Shown one piece after another: positions 1-12,800 of a stretch of 64,000 nt of DNA. The stretch is from positions 48,707,858 to 48,771,857 of the forward strand of contig NC_083598.1 in NCBI RefSeq assembly GCF_020882245.1. Reading direction: 5' to 3'. A model generated the notes under the pieces. It was given only the letters and a program-made list of their open reading frames with translations. It was not told the DNA's origin and made no database searches. The DNA is from Rhopalosiphum padi. Lineage: Eukaryota; Arthropoda; Insecta; Hemiptera; Aphididae. Made by a program: the position numbers and the translations under genes. How positions within the stretch are numbered: the stretch's first letter is position 1; each line of letters starts with the position of its first letter.

Positions 1-2298
1 ATTATCAATTTTTAGCTTGAGCTTTTGGTACAGTAGATATTTAAGATTAAAATTTAAACATTTTAAACCTTAGAATCTAGAAACTAGATAAAGATCTACA
101 GATAAGTACTTCAATTTTCATGTTAGGTAATTTTATACTGAAATTGCACATATTCTTGATTAAAATAATAAACCAATTCATCAACATATTATTATGTTTT
201 GACGGAGAAAAATTCTTTATGATATCCTCTTATGGAATTACGATAATTGCTATTTTATTTCAATTAAATAACCCAAACAAATACAAAGGATTATTAGAAA
301 CTCGATTGAGACAATATTTACCCACTTGTTTTGTTCATAATATTTGACTAGGTATAAATATTTTCTATGGCAACTGTTTACACTGAATAACTCTATACGG
401 ATTCTGTAAACATAATTATATTACAAAATACATTAAGAAAACAATACCTATGAGTTATATTTTTTCAGTATAATATCTATCTATTTTTTAATACAGATTA
501 GAATACATTCAATTCCAATAACATTATATTATACTGTCATGTAAATATAAAGTATTAATATACATTTTTATTGTACAACCACACATGCCCGTGTCCGTAT
601 TTTATTATTTGTTTGATTGTTGTAACATTATTATTAAATGTTTCTTTTATATTATATAAATTCTATTGTTTGAATACTATAAATAAGAATTATTTAATCT
701 TCTTGGATTAGAAAACATAATATTGTTTGTCCTATAACGACGATATAATAATAGTTTTATTCAACGATTTATACCTTTCGACAACTGAATATTACTAAAA
801 ATGTAATAGGTATAATATCATTGTTTATTCAATTACTTTTTTCCTATTTTAATAAATTATAAATTATAACTCATACTATAATATTATCTATAAGTATAGT
901 GTTCAATAATTTAAAAAATACTAAGATAAGACACAAGTTATTATGATAATAATATTTAATTATTATTATTTTGAAAAATTGTCTTAATTATAAAATATGT
1001 GTATTAATTTATGGTCATAATAATAATAATTTATGAAAGTAATAATATTATAACAGGACACAAAGCTAAGAAATCACTAATGTGCTATCAAACTTTTGCC
1101 TACTAATTTTAAACATAATATGTGGTTAGACAGAGTAGTATTATATAGTACATGTGTAGTAGATTCCATACAACAAGATATACATATATTTAATACATAT
1201 ATGTATATATAATGTAATGCAGCGTTCCAAGTCAGAAAATGAATGGACTTTGGCGCTGTAGTTTTAATTAGTTTATTTTGTTTAATATTATGATGTATGC
1301 TATATTATATACAACTAGCTATCTGCGGTCATAATCAAATGATAGATATAACGTTCTTGTGCTTGAGTTTTGAATTCGCGACTAACAACATTTCATTGCA
1401 ATAATACAGAGTGATTCACCGATCATGCTTGCCCATAGATTTTCTTGCAATAATGAATTTATTAAAATTCTGATTTTTGAATGCTTTAAATGCACTCGGT
1501 GAACAGAATATTTTAAGATTGCTCATATCGTTAATGGCCGACTTGTGTCATGTTATTATTATATATAAACTTCTTTTAAAAAAAAATACAAAAACAACGG
1601 TTTTCATTGTACCTACCTTTAATATTAAGCATATAATATACATTTGAAATAATATTAATAATAGGTTTCTAATAACAATAATAAATTGAAATTTAAACGA
1701 GTAGGTATTTTAAAGACGATAGTACCTACCTGTCCTACCTAATTAATATTATAAATTTTTAAATGTCTGCGGATAATAAGTAGGTACAACTGTATAAGTA
1801 GTATATATAGATAAAATATTTCATCTAATTTATACTTTTATTAAGGACTTTATTCTTAGTAGATATATACACTTTAATAACTCAAATGATAGTTTAATAA
1901 ATTTTAATTTATAATTATAGAAACATCAAAATTAAAAAAGAACTATCTATTTAATAATTTACAAAAGAAAGGGGTGATTTTCGTTAGAAAAAAAAATAAT
2001 ATCGTCAAGATAATATTCCTTGTATTTGTTGAGTAATTGCGTTGAAATAAAATAGAAATTACAGTAATTCCATATGATAATCCTTAGATACTAAAAAAAT
2101 ATACAAGTATTTGAAAATTTGGACTTTAATTAATATATTTGAAAACTGCAAAACCAGTAAATGCTTGGTGAATTGCCTATTATTTGTTTGACAAAAAAAC
2201 GTAATTGAAAATACGGAAACGTGTCAAGAAATAAATACGTTTGATACAATAGCCACAAAATAAATAATAAAAATAACATTTCATTTAAATAAATTTAG
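1..2298. other. AT-rich leading region, probably intron of the first OBP gene
   Basis: No coding exon could be supported here. Since the exon starting at 2299 enters in the middle of an OBP (after the second and third cysteines), this stretch is most likely intron of that gene. I looked for the expected 36-nt exon encoding the C2-x3-C3 motif and did not find a convincing one, so it probably lies before the window. A degenerate MITE-like copy may occupy about 1405-2182. The 75-codon open frame at 120-347 is AT-rich and unlike any family I know. Confidence 0.5.
1405..2182. mobile_element. Degenerate Tc1/mariner-like MITE (tentative)
   Basis: The left end TACAGAGTGATTCACC resembles the ends of the better-preserved elements at 21504 and 62293. 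The sequence behind it (about 1450-1530) resembles the start of the element at 4369, including a shared 'taatgaatttatt' block. The proposed right end near 2165-2182 carries TGGTGAATTGCC, an imperfect inverted match. Boundaries and pairing of the two ends are uncertain. Confidence 0.35.
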
Positions 2299-5200
2299 AT
2301 CAATCCAAAGGGAATACTTGATAAAAAAATGTTCAAAGACAAGATGACGATGTTGGCACCACCAAATGTACTCGAAATTTTATTACCAGCCATTGAACAG
2401 TGTATCGGAACAGGTAAATATCGTATAATAATAATCTCTCTACTTATTATTTTGACTAATTGATAGCTAATTTTAAAAAAATTTGCTTGATTTTAGACAA
2501 GGATACAGAAATCTGCCAGTCTTCGTACAACTTTATAAAGTGTGCGTACCGCGTTGATCCCAAAGTGAGTAAAAAATATTACACAATAATAATTGCTTAA
2601 CTAACAATCAACGTGCTTGACTATAATTATGGTACAATTTATATAAAATTATATTGTTTTCGTACATTATACGTATTGACGAAAAGTGTGCTTATTTTAA
2701 ATAATTTAATAAGAAAAAAAAAGCTCTTATAGAAATATTTTAAAATCTGGTTAAGATATTATTTTAGGTATAATGATTGAACAATATTCTTGTAATTATA
2801 TTATAATTTATTTGGTAAATGGTAGCATAATATATTAAAGTCACAATGAAATATGACAATTTTCATCTTAATATACTTTTATTCGAATATAATAATATAA
2901 TTTTTTTAACTAATGTTCGTGATATTTTATTTTTACGATACACATAGATGTAACAAATTGTTGACATATAAAAGTCATACTCATACATTTTAACGAAGTA
3001 TCTCAATTTATTACAGTGAATTAAAAAACAAAACAAAATTAACACTAATAAACATTTAATTAATCATAAATATTATCTAATTTATAAGTGAATCTTAGTG
3101 ACATAGCTTGATCTATAAATACAATCATTTTTTTTATAAACTTTGATCGTTCACTATTTTTCGGGTAAACTGAACAACTGTGAAGATCAAAAATTAAGTT
3201 TAAAAGTGTTTACTATAGTACTTTGATGTGGTAATTTTTAATTTTCACAATAGTTTATCTAAACATGTCAGGGAACTACCAAATATGAGTAAGTTGATGA
3301 ACAGTTTAACTTAAATTAGTCAAGTTTACCTATACATAACTATACATTTTAATAGTACAATAATATATTAATACTGAGAAAATATTAAATTAACTCAGTT
3401 AACATTTATAATTAAAATTAAGTAAATTAATTTGTTTTAATTACAACTGGAGTCACACGTGTAGCGATTATGTAACATTACATTTTTTATAAATAATAAC
3501 TAATTATTTTTTTTAATATATACAATAAATTATTCCTTCTTATTTCTCACTAGTAGTAATATTTTAAGTAATTACACATTTATTATAAAGTAAAAAATAT
3601 AAAAAACTTAGCTTTGATTTGTATTTAGTTACCAGGCTTTTAATAACTACCAACAAAAACCATATATTTTTCTGATAATATGACGGAATAATTCACTTAA
3701 AATCGTATTTTGAATAATTATGATAAATATATTTTGATTTTGAAATCAATCTGCGGGTACAACTATGATTTAAGAAAAATAAATACTATTAATATTATAA
3801 CTTAACGCATGCAATTTTTTATTGACTCTTTTTAAAATTTACCTAGACACCTAGTTAGTTATTGGTTTTTAAATAATTGTAAATCCACGGAAATTGTGTG
3901 TTCATTAGTCACGGCAATATGGTTATCAATAATACATTTTTACGATATTACTTATTCACAGAGGCAATTGCGTAATTGAAAATCAATCATTATTTTATTG
4001 TTTTTTTTTAAATCGTTCATTAGTATCATTACGAATTATTACATTCGTGCGACCAAGTATTTATTTTTTAAACGATTTTTTTTTAGAATTAAAAACGAAT
4101 CGACACGACTAAAAATAATAACATATGTACCTATATGCCGGAAAACGTGTACCTAATAAATTCGCAACAGATATTTTTGATACACAAACCGCAATACTTT
4201 TTAACCCACCAGTGCAGAATACGTCTAAATAATGTTAGAACATCATGATCGAGATAACTTTATGAAGATAAATATCACGTACAGAACTAAAACTTTGAAA
4301 TAATAACTTATGTATACTGAATACATTGATATATTAAATCATTTATCTCTGGTCACTGGTCAGTATATCAGAGGGCGATTCACACAGCATAATACTCGCC
4401 ACAATGTTTTTTTCCAGTAATGAATTTATTGAATTTTTGAATTTTTGTATTTACTTAATGACCGCATATTTTAAAATGATTGACAATTTTTGTAATACCG
4501 AACGAGTGTAATGCATAAACTTCTGTTTTTTTTCAAACGAGAAACCTCTTTCTCTTCTGTAAATTTTGGTACATAATTTTGATGTGCCTATTATTGAAGG
4601 TTTAAACTAATAATTTCTCAGATATTAAAATGTACTTATATGATAAGAATTGTATTCCTTAAAAGATATTTGTACAAAAATAAAAATTAAATGTCATATT
4701 ATATCTAATATTTATTTTACTTGGACCATTTAAAAAAAAAAATTATAAGATAAATGTTGAAAGATTTATATTTACTTAATTTTTCTAATAACCATAGCCC
4801 ATAATATCTTCCAACCCTATTATCATGGATATATTATGCTTAATACACAAAGTTAAATAACTCAAAAACTACTCAACACTTATTAAAAATTTAATTTTAA
4901 TAGGTACGATAAAATTTTCATTAAAAAATCATCAATTATATAATTTATAGTGTACAAAAGATGGAATGCATTTGAAAAAAATAGATGTTTGTTGGTATCT
5001 TCACAGGAAATTTACTAGGTACCCATTACAAAAGATTTTAAAGATTTTAAAATATTATGATTTTAAAGTATATTATTTACAATAATTTACGAAAATAAGA
5101 TTTTGAATAACTGCATTATTGAAGAAAAAAAATAGGTGCGCATGTTTGGTGAATCATTCTGTGTAGCATGCAGCGTGACACTTGATTTATTGAGTAGAGA

Positions 5201-6348
5201 TTCCATGACTATTTTTTGTCTTAACACCTGACGTCGATTAATATTGTGCGCGACTCGGGTTAATGATAGTTGCCACATTCTGGGCCATTAATATCAACAC
5301 TATACCCGCGGCCAATTAGGCACGGCGCGCCAGTCCAAAGATGTAAAACGTTGTGCTTATAAGACTTTCGCCAAAATTGTTATGACCGTTCTTATTTACG
5401 GTTTTATCGCTAATCTGTGACACGTGTGATTTCGATAAAATCATAATGTATATTATTATAATACGCATCGTCGTGATAAAACGACAAATCAGATTGACGG
5501 TACGCTATATAATATTATATTATATACATAACATTTAAGTACCTCGACTTTTATTATTTAATCAAATTTTGATTTTTGGTATTTGTAAATAAATTTAATA
5601 AAAAAAATACTTTAAAATATTAAGGTATATTTTATGTAATTTAAGTAGTGTATTGTGGTAGAACAGACTTGGCGAGAACGTAACTTTTTTAGATGAAAGT
5701 AATATGCATCTAAATCTAAAATCAAAATTTGAAGTTTGAACAATTAGTTTTTGAGTTATTAACTTAATAACAGTCTTACAATAAATATAAAATATATGTA
5801 TTATTTCTAGTTTCTAGTTATTATATTTTGAACATTTTTACAATAATTATTATAAAATACTAAAATAGATATTGTTGCTGTAATTTTCAAATGTTCATAA
5901 TATTTTTTAACCTTTTATCATATATGATTAGGATCTATTATACTTAGTACACAAAATTCAATAATTCAGAAACAATATGTACAAATATTTATTTGTACCT
6001 ATACATCAACAATTAACAAAATCAAACAATCTGCTAAACAGTTTACAGTAAAATACGGTGGTTTTCCTATGAAAAAATAAATTTAGAGGACACATCTCTT
6101 TAATAGGATAAACAAATATAAGTATTTAAATTTATTATTATCATATAAATTCTATAAATCAAAATTCGTAGGGAAAATTTGGGGTCAGCAGACTTGGCAC
6201 ACTGTCTTGTTTAAAACGATTTTCTATGCTCATAATGGATACGACTTCTTCCGTCGTCTGTAATTATTACCATAATATTATGTCGACCATTATTAACGTG
6301 TTTTTATGTTTTGTTTGTTTTCAGAGTTTAGAGTTTTTACCACTCTAG
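2299..6348 (+). CDS. Odorant-binding protein, 3' portion (last three coding exons)
   Basis: Coding exons are 2299-2413, 2497-2564 and 6325-6348; earlier exons are missing because the window begins inside the gene. The 68 residues read from INPKGILDKK through AIEQC, ICQSSYNFIKCAYRVDPK and end in SLEFLPL. They contain cysteines 4, 5 and 6 of a classical six-cysteine OBP, spaced C4-x9-C5-x8-C6; the x8 spacing is diagnostic. The product should be a secreted, mostly helical carrier of small hydrophobic ligands in sensillum lymph or other fluids. The 115-nt first exon equals the matching exon of OBP3 in length and phase. The last intron falls seven residues after C6 in phase 0, exactly as in the third OBP of the cluster, which supports the tiny 24-nt final exon. 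Splice sites are gtaaat, ttttag, gtgagt and a pyrimidine-rich ttttcag. The ATG at 2329 is internal, not a start. I cannot assign an OBP number. Confidence 0.85.
2565..6324. other. Intron of the first OBP gene (3.8 kb)
   Basis: AT-rich intron between the C5-C6 exon and the short terminal exon. It contains a MITE-like element at about 4369-5163. The small open frames here (for example 2863-3045 and 5087-5278, minus strand) have no recognisable content. A locally less AT-rich patch near 5160-5340 has no assigned role. Confidence 0.7.
4369..5163. mobile_element. Tc1/mariner-like MITE, degenerate copy
   Basis: The left end CAGAGGGCGATTCAC and the right end GAATCATTCTGTG are imperfect inverted repeats of the type seen at 21504-22019 and 62293-63005. 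Internal blocks (taatgaatttatt, an 'attttaaa..gattg' block, and a block ending ctgtaaatttt) are shared with the copies near 1405 and 10447. No transposase is present, so it is non-autonomous. Exact ends are uncertain. Confidence 0.5.
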
Positions 6349-6885
6349 ACGTCGTCACCTTCAATCAGCAGCTGATAGATTCCGAGTACAAAAGAACATC
6401 AAGATTTATCGTCCGAAGTGTTTTTTTTTATTGATAATAACAATATGATCTATATAATTTATTGTAGAACATTGTCTGTGTATTAAAAATTCAAATGCAC
6501 GTTACAACTGTGATGTTGTTTTTTTTTTTTTAATTTACAACAATTTATTATTCATAGACGGTATATCGTACATTTTTTTTTTCATTCCGTCCAATATATA
6601 ACAATTATAATGTATTATATTATTTGGTCCGCACACACAGACTAAACGAATGACCCGTAGATAGCTTATTGTTAACCTTTGTATATTATACATATACAAC
6701 TCACACAATCGCAAACTCCAAAGTCTGTCTGGACGGTCGTTCAATTTGTACCTATATAATGTATAGGTATTACTGTAATATTGTAATAAGACGACGTGCA
6801 CAGTCTTTTTCCGACGGGGTGTCCCGACAGAGTGATAATAACGACAATAATTCTCGGGTCCGCACAAACGCAATAAACTTACGAA
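6349..6885. other. Short intergenic spacer, first OBP to OBP3
   Basis: Only about 540 bases separate the stop codon of the first OBP from the OBP3 start. It must hold the 3' UTR of the upstream gene (a weak ATTAAA lies at 6482-6487) and the OBP3 promoter. Open frames on both strands at 6535-6947 overlap each other and the OBP3 signal-peptide exon in other frames; I regard them as chance. Confidence 0.6.
6753..6759 (+). promoter_or_regulatory. Candidate TATA box for OBP3
   Basis: TATATAA lies 133 bases before the OBP3 ATG. A CACAGTC initiator-like string follows at about 6799-6805, slightly farther than the usual 30 bases. TATA-like strings are common in this AT-rich sequence, so this is only a position-based suggestion. 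Confidence 0.3.
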
Positions 6886-9800
6886 ATGATTTCGCCAACG
6901 TTCTACATATCATTGCTGTTCAGTATTGGGATGTTGATTTCATGTAGCTTCGTAAGTATTGACATTATAATTTTCAGACTGCACTAAGCGCCGGGTGCGA
7001 AATTTTCTTACGATTGTAAAGTCTATACGAATTCATAATAATATAATATATGATACGTGGAATATACCTCGTTTAGCAGAGGTGGACTGGAACCTAAAGA
7101 TCCAATTTTCTGAATAAAAATCGTCCTTACGCGTTTTAACTTATTATTTTATTAGTTTTTAAATTTGTTGTTTAAAAAAAAAAAAACAAGTTAATATTGT
7201 TTTACTTGTCGATTTAACATTAATCCAATCCTTTTTAAATTATATTCGGTACATTGTAAGATAACAATTTCACAAATACATGTGTTTTTGCATTCGTTTT
7301 TAAAACAAAAAAACCACATGGTCCGTTTTAATAAGGAAGAATTTGTTAGATATAATATCGTATTTAATTATATTTAATAGTTTATGAAAAGAAAAATTAT
7401 AAAAATGTTTTTTCGATATTTTTAACTGCTTAAATCATCAAGCCTTTTGACGTAGAACAAATTAGAATCATTATATATCGAGAAAAAAAATACCGTTAAG
7501 TAGATAAACGATCTGCTGTATAGTTAATGTCGAGTATACATCGTAATTGAGTTACTGTAATAAATGCGTTAAATTTAAATTCAACTATAAATCAATGTAT
7601 ACAATGAAAAACGATTCTGTGTGGAGATTTTTGCAAACCATGGTCACCAAAGTACTTACTAAATCCATTTTACTACCAAAAACCACCCTCAAAGTTGGTG
7701 ATTGGAGCATTTTTGTTTCAAAATGTCCGAGTTTCAAATACAATAAAGAAAAAGAAAAGAAAAACAATATAAACATATTAAACTATATTCAGATATTGTA
7801 AAATCGATACATTTATCCAGTGCTTAAATTCAAGTGAGATGTGGAAAGAAAAATTCTTAATTCTTTAAAAAAAAAAAAAATTATGCGCACCCTTTCCAAT
7901 TATCTTAATCGGTAAGACATTTAAATGTTCAGGTATCCACGTTTTTTTTTATACAGTTTTGCGAATTATAATTTTTTATGGATTCAGTTGCAATTAATCG
8001 TTTAACAAAATTTAGTTTTACTATGGTTGCTTCTCGCCATGAAATTAATTTGTAATGGTAATGTAACAATTTTGTTTTTGATAATAAAATACAGACATTT
8101 GCATTTATTTTACTTTTAGGAAATTTGTTTTGTAAAGCCTCAATGGTTATGTAATTATTGTTATTCGTAGAAGAAATCATAATTCGAAATGATTAATACA
8201 TGTATTTACCGAACACATTGTTAATTGAATATCCGAACCCTTTATTTTTCTGAGGGCAACACAAGCCTATAAAATCGTCAAGATTCCAATTCTTAGGTTA
8301 CACAAAGACCACGCTCTAATATAATACATTATATAATATATTATGATATCATTTTGATTCTGGCTGATATGCTGACTGAATTTATAATTTGTTGTCTGGC
8401 CATTACAACAATAAACGATTAATGACGTCTGATCATTTGCCCCCTTTCCGCATTCTCATGTAGCGTGACCTTTATAGCGGGAGTAGGTATTTTGATTGCG
8501 GTAAAAACATCATTGCGTACCTAGTACAATTTATTGTGAATCTCCGTATACTATACAAGGTCTGAAACAGATATTGGTTATAGATGATCGGACGTGATTT
8601 TTTATTTGCCGTGTCCGATCGAAATCGGACAGCAGAAAATCAAAATTGTATCTTTAAAAACTGTGATACTATTATACAATTTTTACCGTTCTGAGTAATA
8701 TTAAAAATCCGTCGTGTATACATTTCCAATCCGTATTTAAAAATGATATGTATAGTAGGTATATATAATATATAAATAGATAGGTGAATTGTACGAATTC
8801 GCATTTATAATATTTTTATTTTGAGTTCATGCGTATTGTGTATAATGTACACAACCACCAATTTAAACTATGACGTTTGGCATGTTTAAGTATACTTAGG
8901 TCTAAACTCTAAAGGACCATAATATTTTAAAATACTTAACTCTTTATGGAATTTAAGTGTTGTCCTTATAGTGTCTTGTATCGACACAAACTTTTTTTTA
9001 AAATGTATTACCTTTAATTATATTAAATTCTTCAGAAATAGACTTTTTTTGATAATTTTGATTTACGTATCCAAAATGTATTCCAAATAAGTAAATTCCA
9101 ACTTGTTGAACTTGATGCCTGAAAAAAATGGTCCGTAATCACAGGTTTAAGGATATAATTGGGGCTAATAATTATTTTATAATGATTGTAGTTAATATTA
9201 ATTTATAAAATTTAAATAATTTGAAAAAGTTATCTGAGTATACGTATAAGTAATATATTAAAAATCACTTATTTTTATCCGTATTGTAAAATCATCATTA
9301 AGGACCATTATGGCACTATATACGCATAATGTTTGGTATACAAGTTTAATAACTCAATTAGTTGAAATTTCGATTTAAATGCATCAACGTTTTCAAAAAA
9401 AGTATAAGATAAATACTTTATAAATAATAAAGAGTGGTTCTCATTTATGCAATTAAATATTGTTTACTTTTTGTTCTTTAAGTCCACTCAAAAATTTTAA
9501 AATTCAAAGTTTGAATAATTAATGTTTCATTAAATGACACAAGAGGGACGATCGTCCTCGATAAATAACCCTGAATATTAACATATAAAATATATTATAT
9601 ATATTTAATAAAACCAATATTATGTATAAATTAAAAAGCATAATATACTTGATATAATTGATAATGCTCGTTATAATTTGTATATTATTTGTCTGTCACA
9701 TCATCCAAATACATGTTGCAGTATACCTATATAATTATTGTTATATAAAACAATAGTTACATCTGTTTTGAATTATATTTTGAACAGTAAATAAATAATA

Positions 9801-12800
9801 TTTTCATTGTTGTTGTTATTATTATTATTATTATTTTAATGTGTGTATGTTTTTGTACACAGGGGCGATTTACGACGGAACAAATCGATCACTACGGAAA
9901 AGCGTGCAACGCCAGCGAAGGTAAAAACCGTTTCGTCGTCGACATTGTTATATTCTGTCACGTTTCCGAACGTATTTCCTGCGGTTATTTTTTTCGACGT
10001 TACAAATATAATCTAAAAAAAAAAAAAAAAAAACAAACATAATAATAATAAGAAAAACTAACGCATAAACAAAACTAAACGTAAACACGAACATCTTTAT
10101 CATTTGACACTGCGGTCGTGTTATTATTCTATCATTAATACTATAACATAAAATACCCTTATAGATATTATGTATTTGTGAGTAAATAGTGCACGTATGA
10201 CATTGTATTATATTATAACTGCCACGGGTCAGAGTTACAAAATCGACCAAACGTCCGGATAATCAACTAATGCTACGAGACAATATTATATTATGATGAT
10301 GATAGGTACCTATGTGCGCGCTGACATCGCAGATACCGGACGTTAACCGCAACGTTAATAATATATATACTAGTATATAGGATGTTCATCGTTATCGATC
10401 ATCGTATAGTGAATCACTGTTGATCACCCGAGTGCGTGCACCCATACAGGGTGAATCTTTCGATGTAAAATATACTCCTATACCTCGAAAAGTATACATA
10501 CATTGTTTTGATAAGCGATATCTACATAGGTCGTAGGTAGTTTGAATTACAAATAAAAGATTTTTGATGGAAAAACTATATTGTTTATTATTTTTTATCA
10601 TTTTATTAATTATCTCGGGTTTTCAATATGCTCGTAGTAATCTAATACTGAAAGAGTAGGTCACTAGTTAAGTAGGTATAACATATTATTATATTGCAAA
10701 AAAACATAGTATACTTTTTTCAAGAATTGTTTTGTTTTTTGAAATTACTTTAAATTAAAAATAATACAAAAAAAACTGAAACTTTAATATTTTTAAAATT
10801 AACGATTGTTGATTGTTAAAATAATTCAGAATTCTCCAGCAGGTAAATTTAAGAATATCTTTTTATCTTTTGATAATGTAGATATGTATTCAAATTTGGA
10901 TTTTTGAAATTTTTTCATACTAAAAAATAGTTTGTTCAAACCATAATATTCAAATACTTAATATTTTTTATATGCCAGTAAGAAATAAATTTATTTTTAT
11001 TAATTTTTCTTTTAAATGAGAACCACTTCTTTTACTGTAAATTTTAAGCATATATTTTTTTTTTAAACTTTAATGTATTAAAATATCAATTAAAATTTGT
11101 TATTTTCAAGTTATTAAACTTAATAAAGTTAACGGTTAAACGTAAAATATGAAATGGATTTAATTTTCAGTCTAGTACTTAATATAATACTTAATACTTA
11201 TTAACTCATACAATTTTTACAAACCACACATTTTTTTAAATTAATAAATTTAATTTTTAAGTCATCTTAATATTTATATATTATAATACCCTATATATGC
11301 CTTATATATTTAAATCTATTATTAAGAATTATAATTCTTATAGTTTAATAATTCGGCGACTTATATTTAAAATTGTAATTTATACTAATCAACATTAACA
11401 AGAAATCTGTAACATTTTTTAGTAAAAAAAAAAGGGTTTGTATTCACACAAGACACTTTTAAATATAATAAAAAGTCAAATTATTTTAAAATACGGCCTT
11501 GAAGACTAATATTTAAAAGTTCCAAAGATCAAAATTTTTTTAAATACAATATTAAAGAAAAATTGGAATGGTTGGTGAATCACCCTGTTTATACCTATAC
11601 GAATAACGACTACAATGATGTATCGGCATACGTTTTGCAAACGCTTTATCGTCGTTATTTGGTATGACATGCACATTATAGCCTTAGCCTTTTAGTTTCA
11701 TTTTCGCATTGACCTTTATTTTTTGAGTTTATTATATTTATGAATGGTGAATGCCAAAGTGCCAACTATGAAGTTTTATATTATTTTTGTTTAAAGGATC
11801 GACCGTGATATAGTTATTCGGTATAGATGCAAACAATTATATTCGAGCAGTTCAATGTAGTATTTAATGAAATCCATCAAGAATAACTTGACAAAAATGA
11901 AATAATTTCCTGTGGTATATAGGTATTATTAATTGATAATATTTCCATTTAATTTTTGAAAATGCCTAATTGATGTAGAAAACGCTACTAAGATGTCTAT
12001 AAAGTTTTTTATTTACAATTACAGCTATTATAATCAATAAATTGATGTTCCTTAGGCAATGATATAATAAACGGCAAATATGTGAATATGTCTTATACAA
12101 ACTAAATGTATAGATACGATCAAATTGATTAACTATTATTCAAATTTATTTTACTCATGAAAAACTACTATGCAATTTTGAGTTACATAATATTTTATTA
12201 CTTACATAACAATAGCACACATCATTTAGTAAACATTTAATTTTTACTTTGTCAAAACATATATTTCCTGGATATAGGTAATCGTTATCTATCAACTGGA
12301 ATTTAGTACCCATTAACTGTCCACTTACACGTGTAATTTTTATCTGTAGTGGTTTTTTTTCTGTTAAAAATTATTTTTCCGGGATTTTTTACAATTACGA
12401 TTCTTGAACATATCTTTAGTTTAGTTTAAAATTAGAATTCATTAGTTTAGAATTTATCTTTATCTATTACTATCTTCGATAGTAATCATAATTAATTCAT
12501 GTCCATTGTAATGGACGCTGGTAATGAAAGAGTTAAATTAAAATATTTACTCAATTTTTTTTTTTTTTGTGCCAATAGAATATTCTTGTATGCCCGCACA
12601 ACGCAGTATTTGTATTATTAACGACGTAAAATAACTTATTTTATAATAATAATTAATTCTGTTTAAAATTTTTACTCCAAATTTTTACCTATAATACAAT
12701 TAATGATAAATAAATTATGTAAAAATAAGCCTAGTAAATTTTCATTAAACATTGATTTCATAATAAGTCATTACGACGATCTGTCGCAATGTACACATTT

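Noticed and set aside
2329..2413. ATG at 2329 as a gene start
   Set aside because: The frame is open back to an acceptor at 2298, and the exon start at 2299 matches the homologous exons of the other OBPs in length and phase, so the ATG is internal.
6535..6947. Overlapping open frames on both strands before OBP3
   Set aside because: They overlap the true signal-peptide exon in other frames and encode nothing recognisable.
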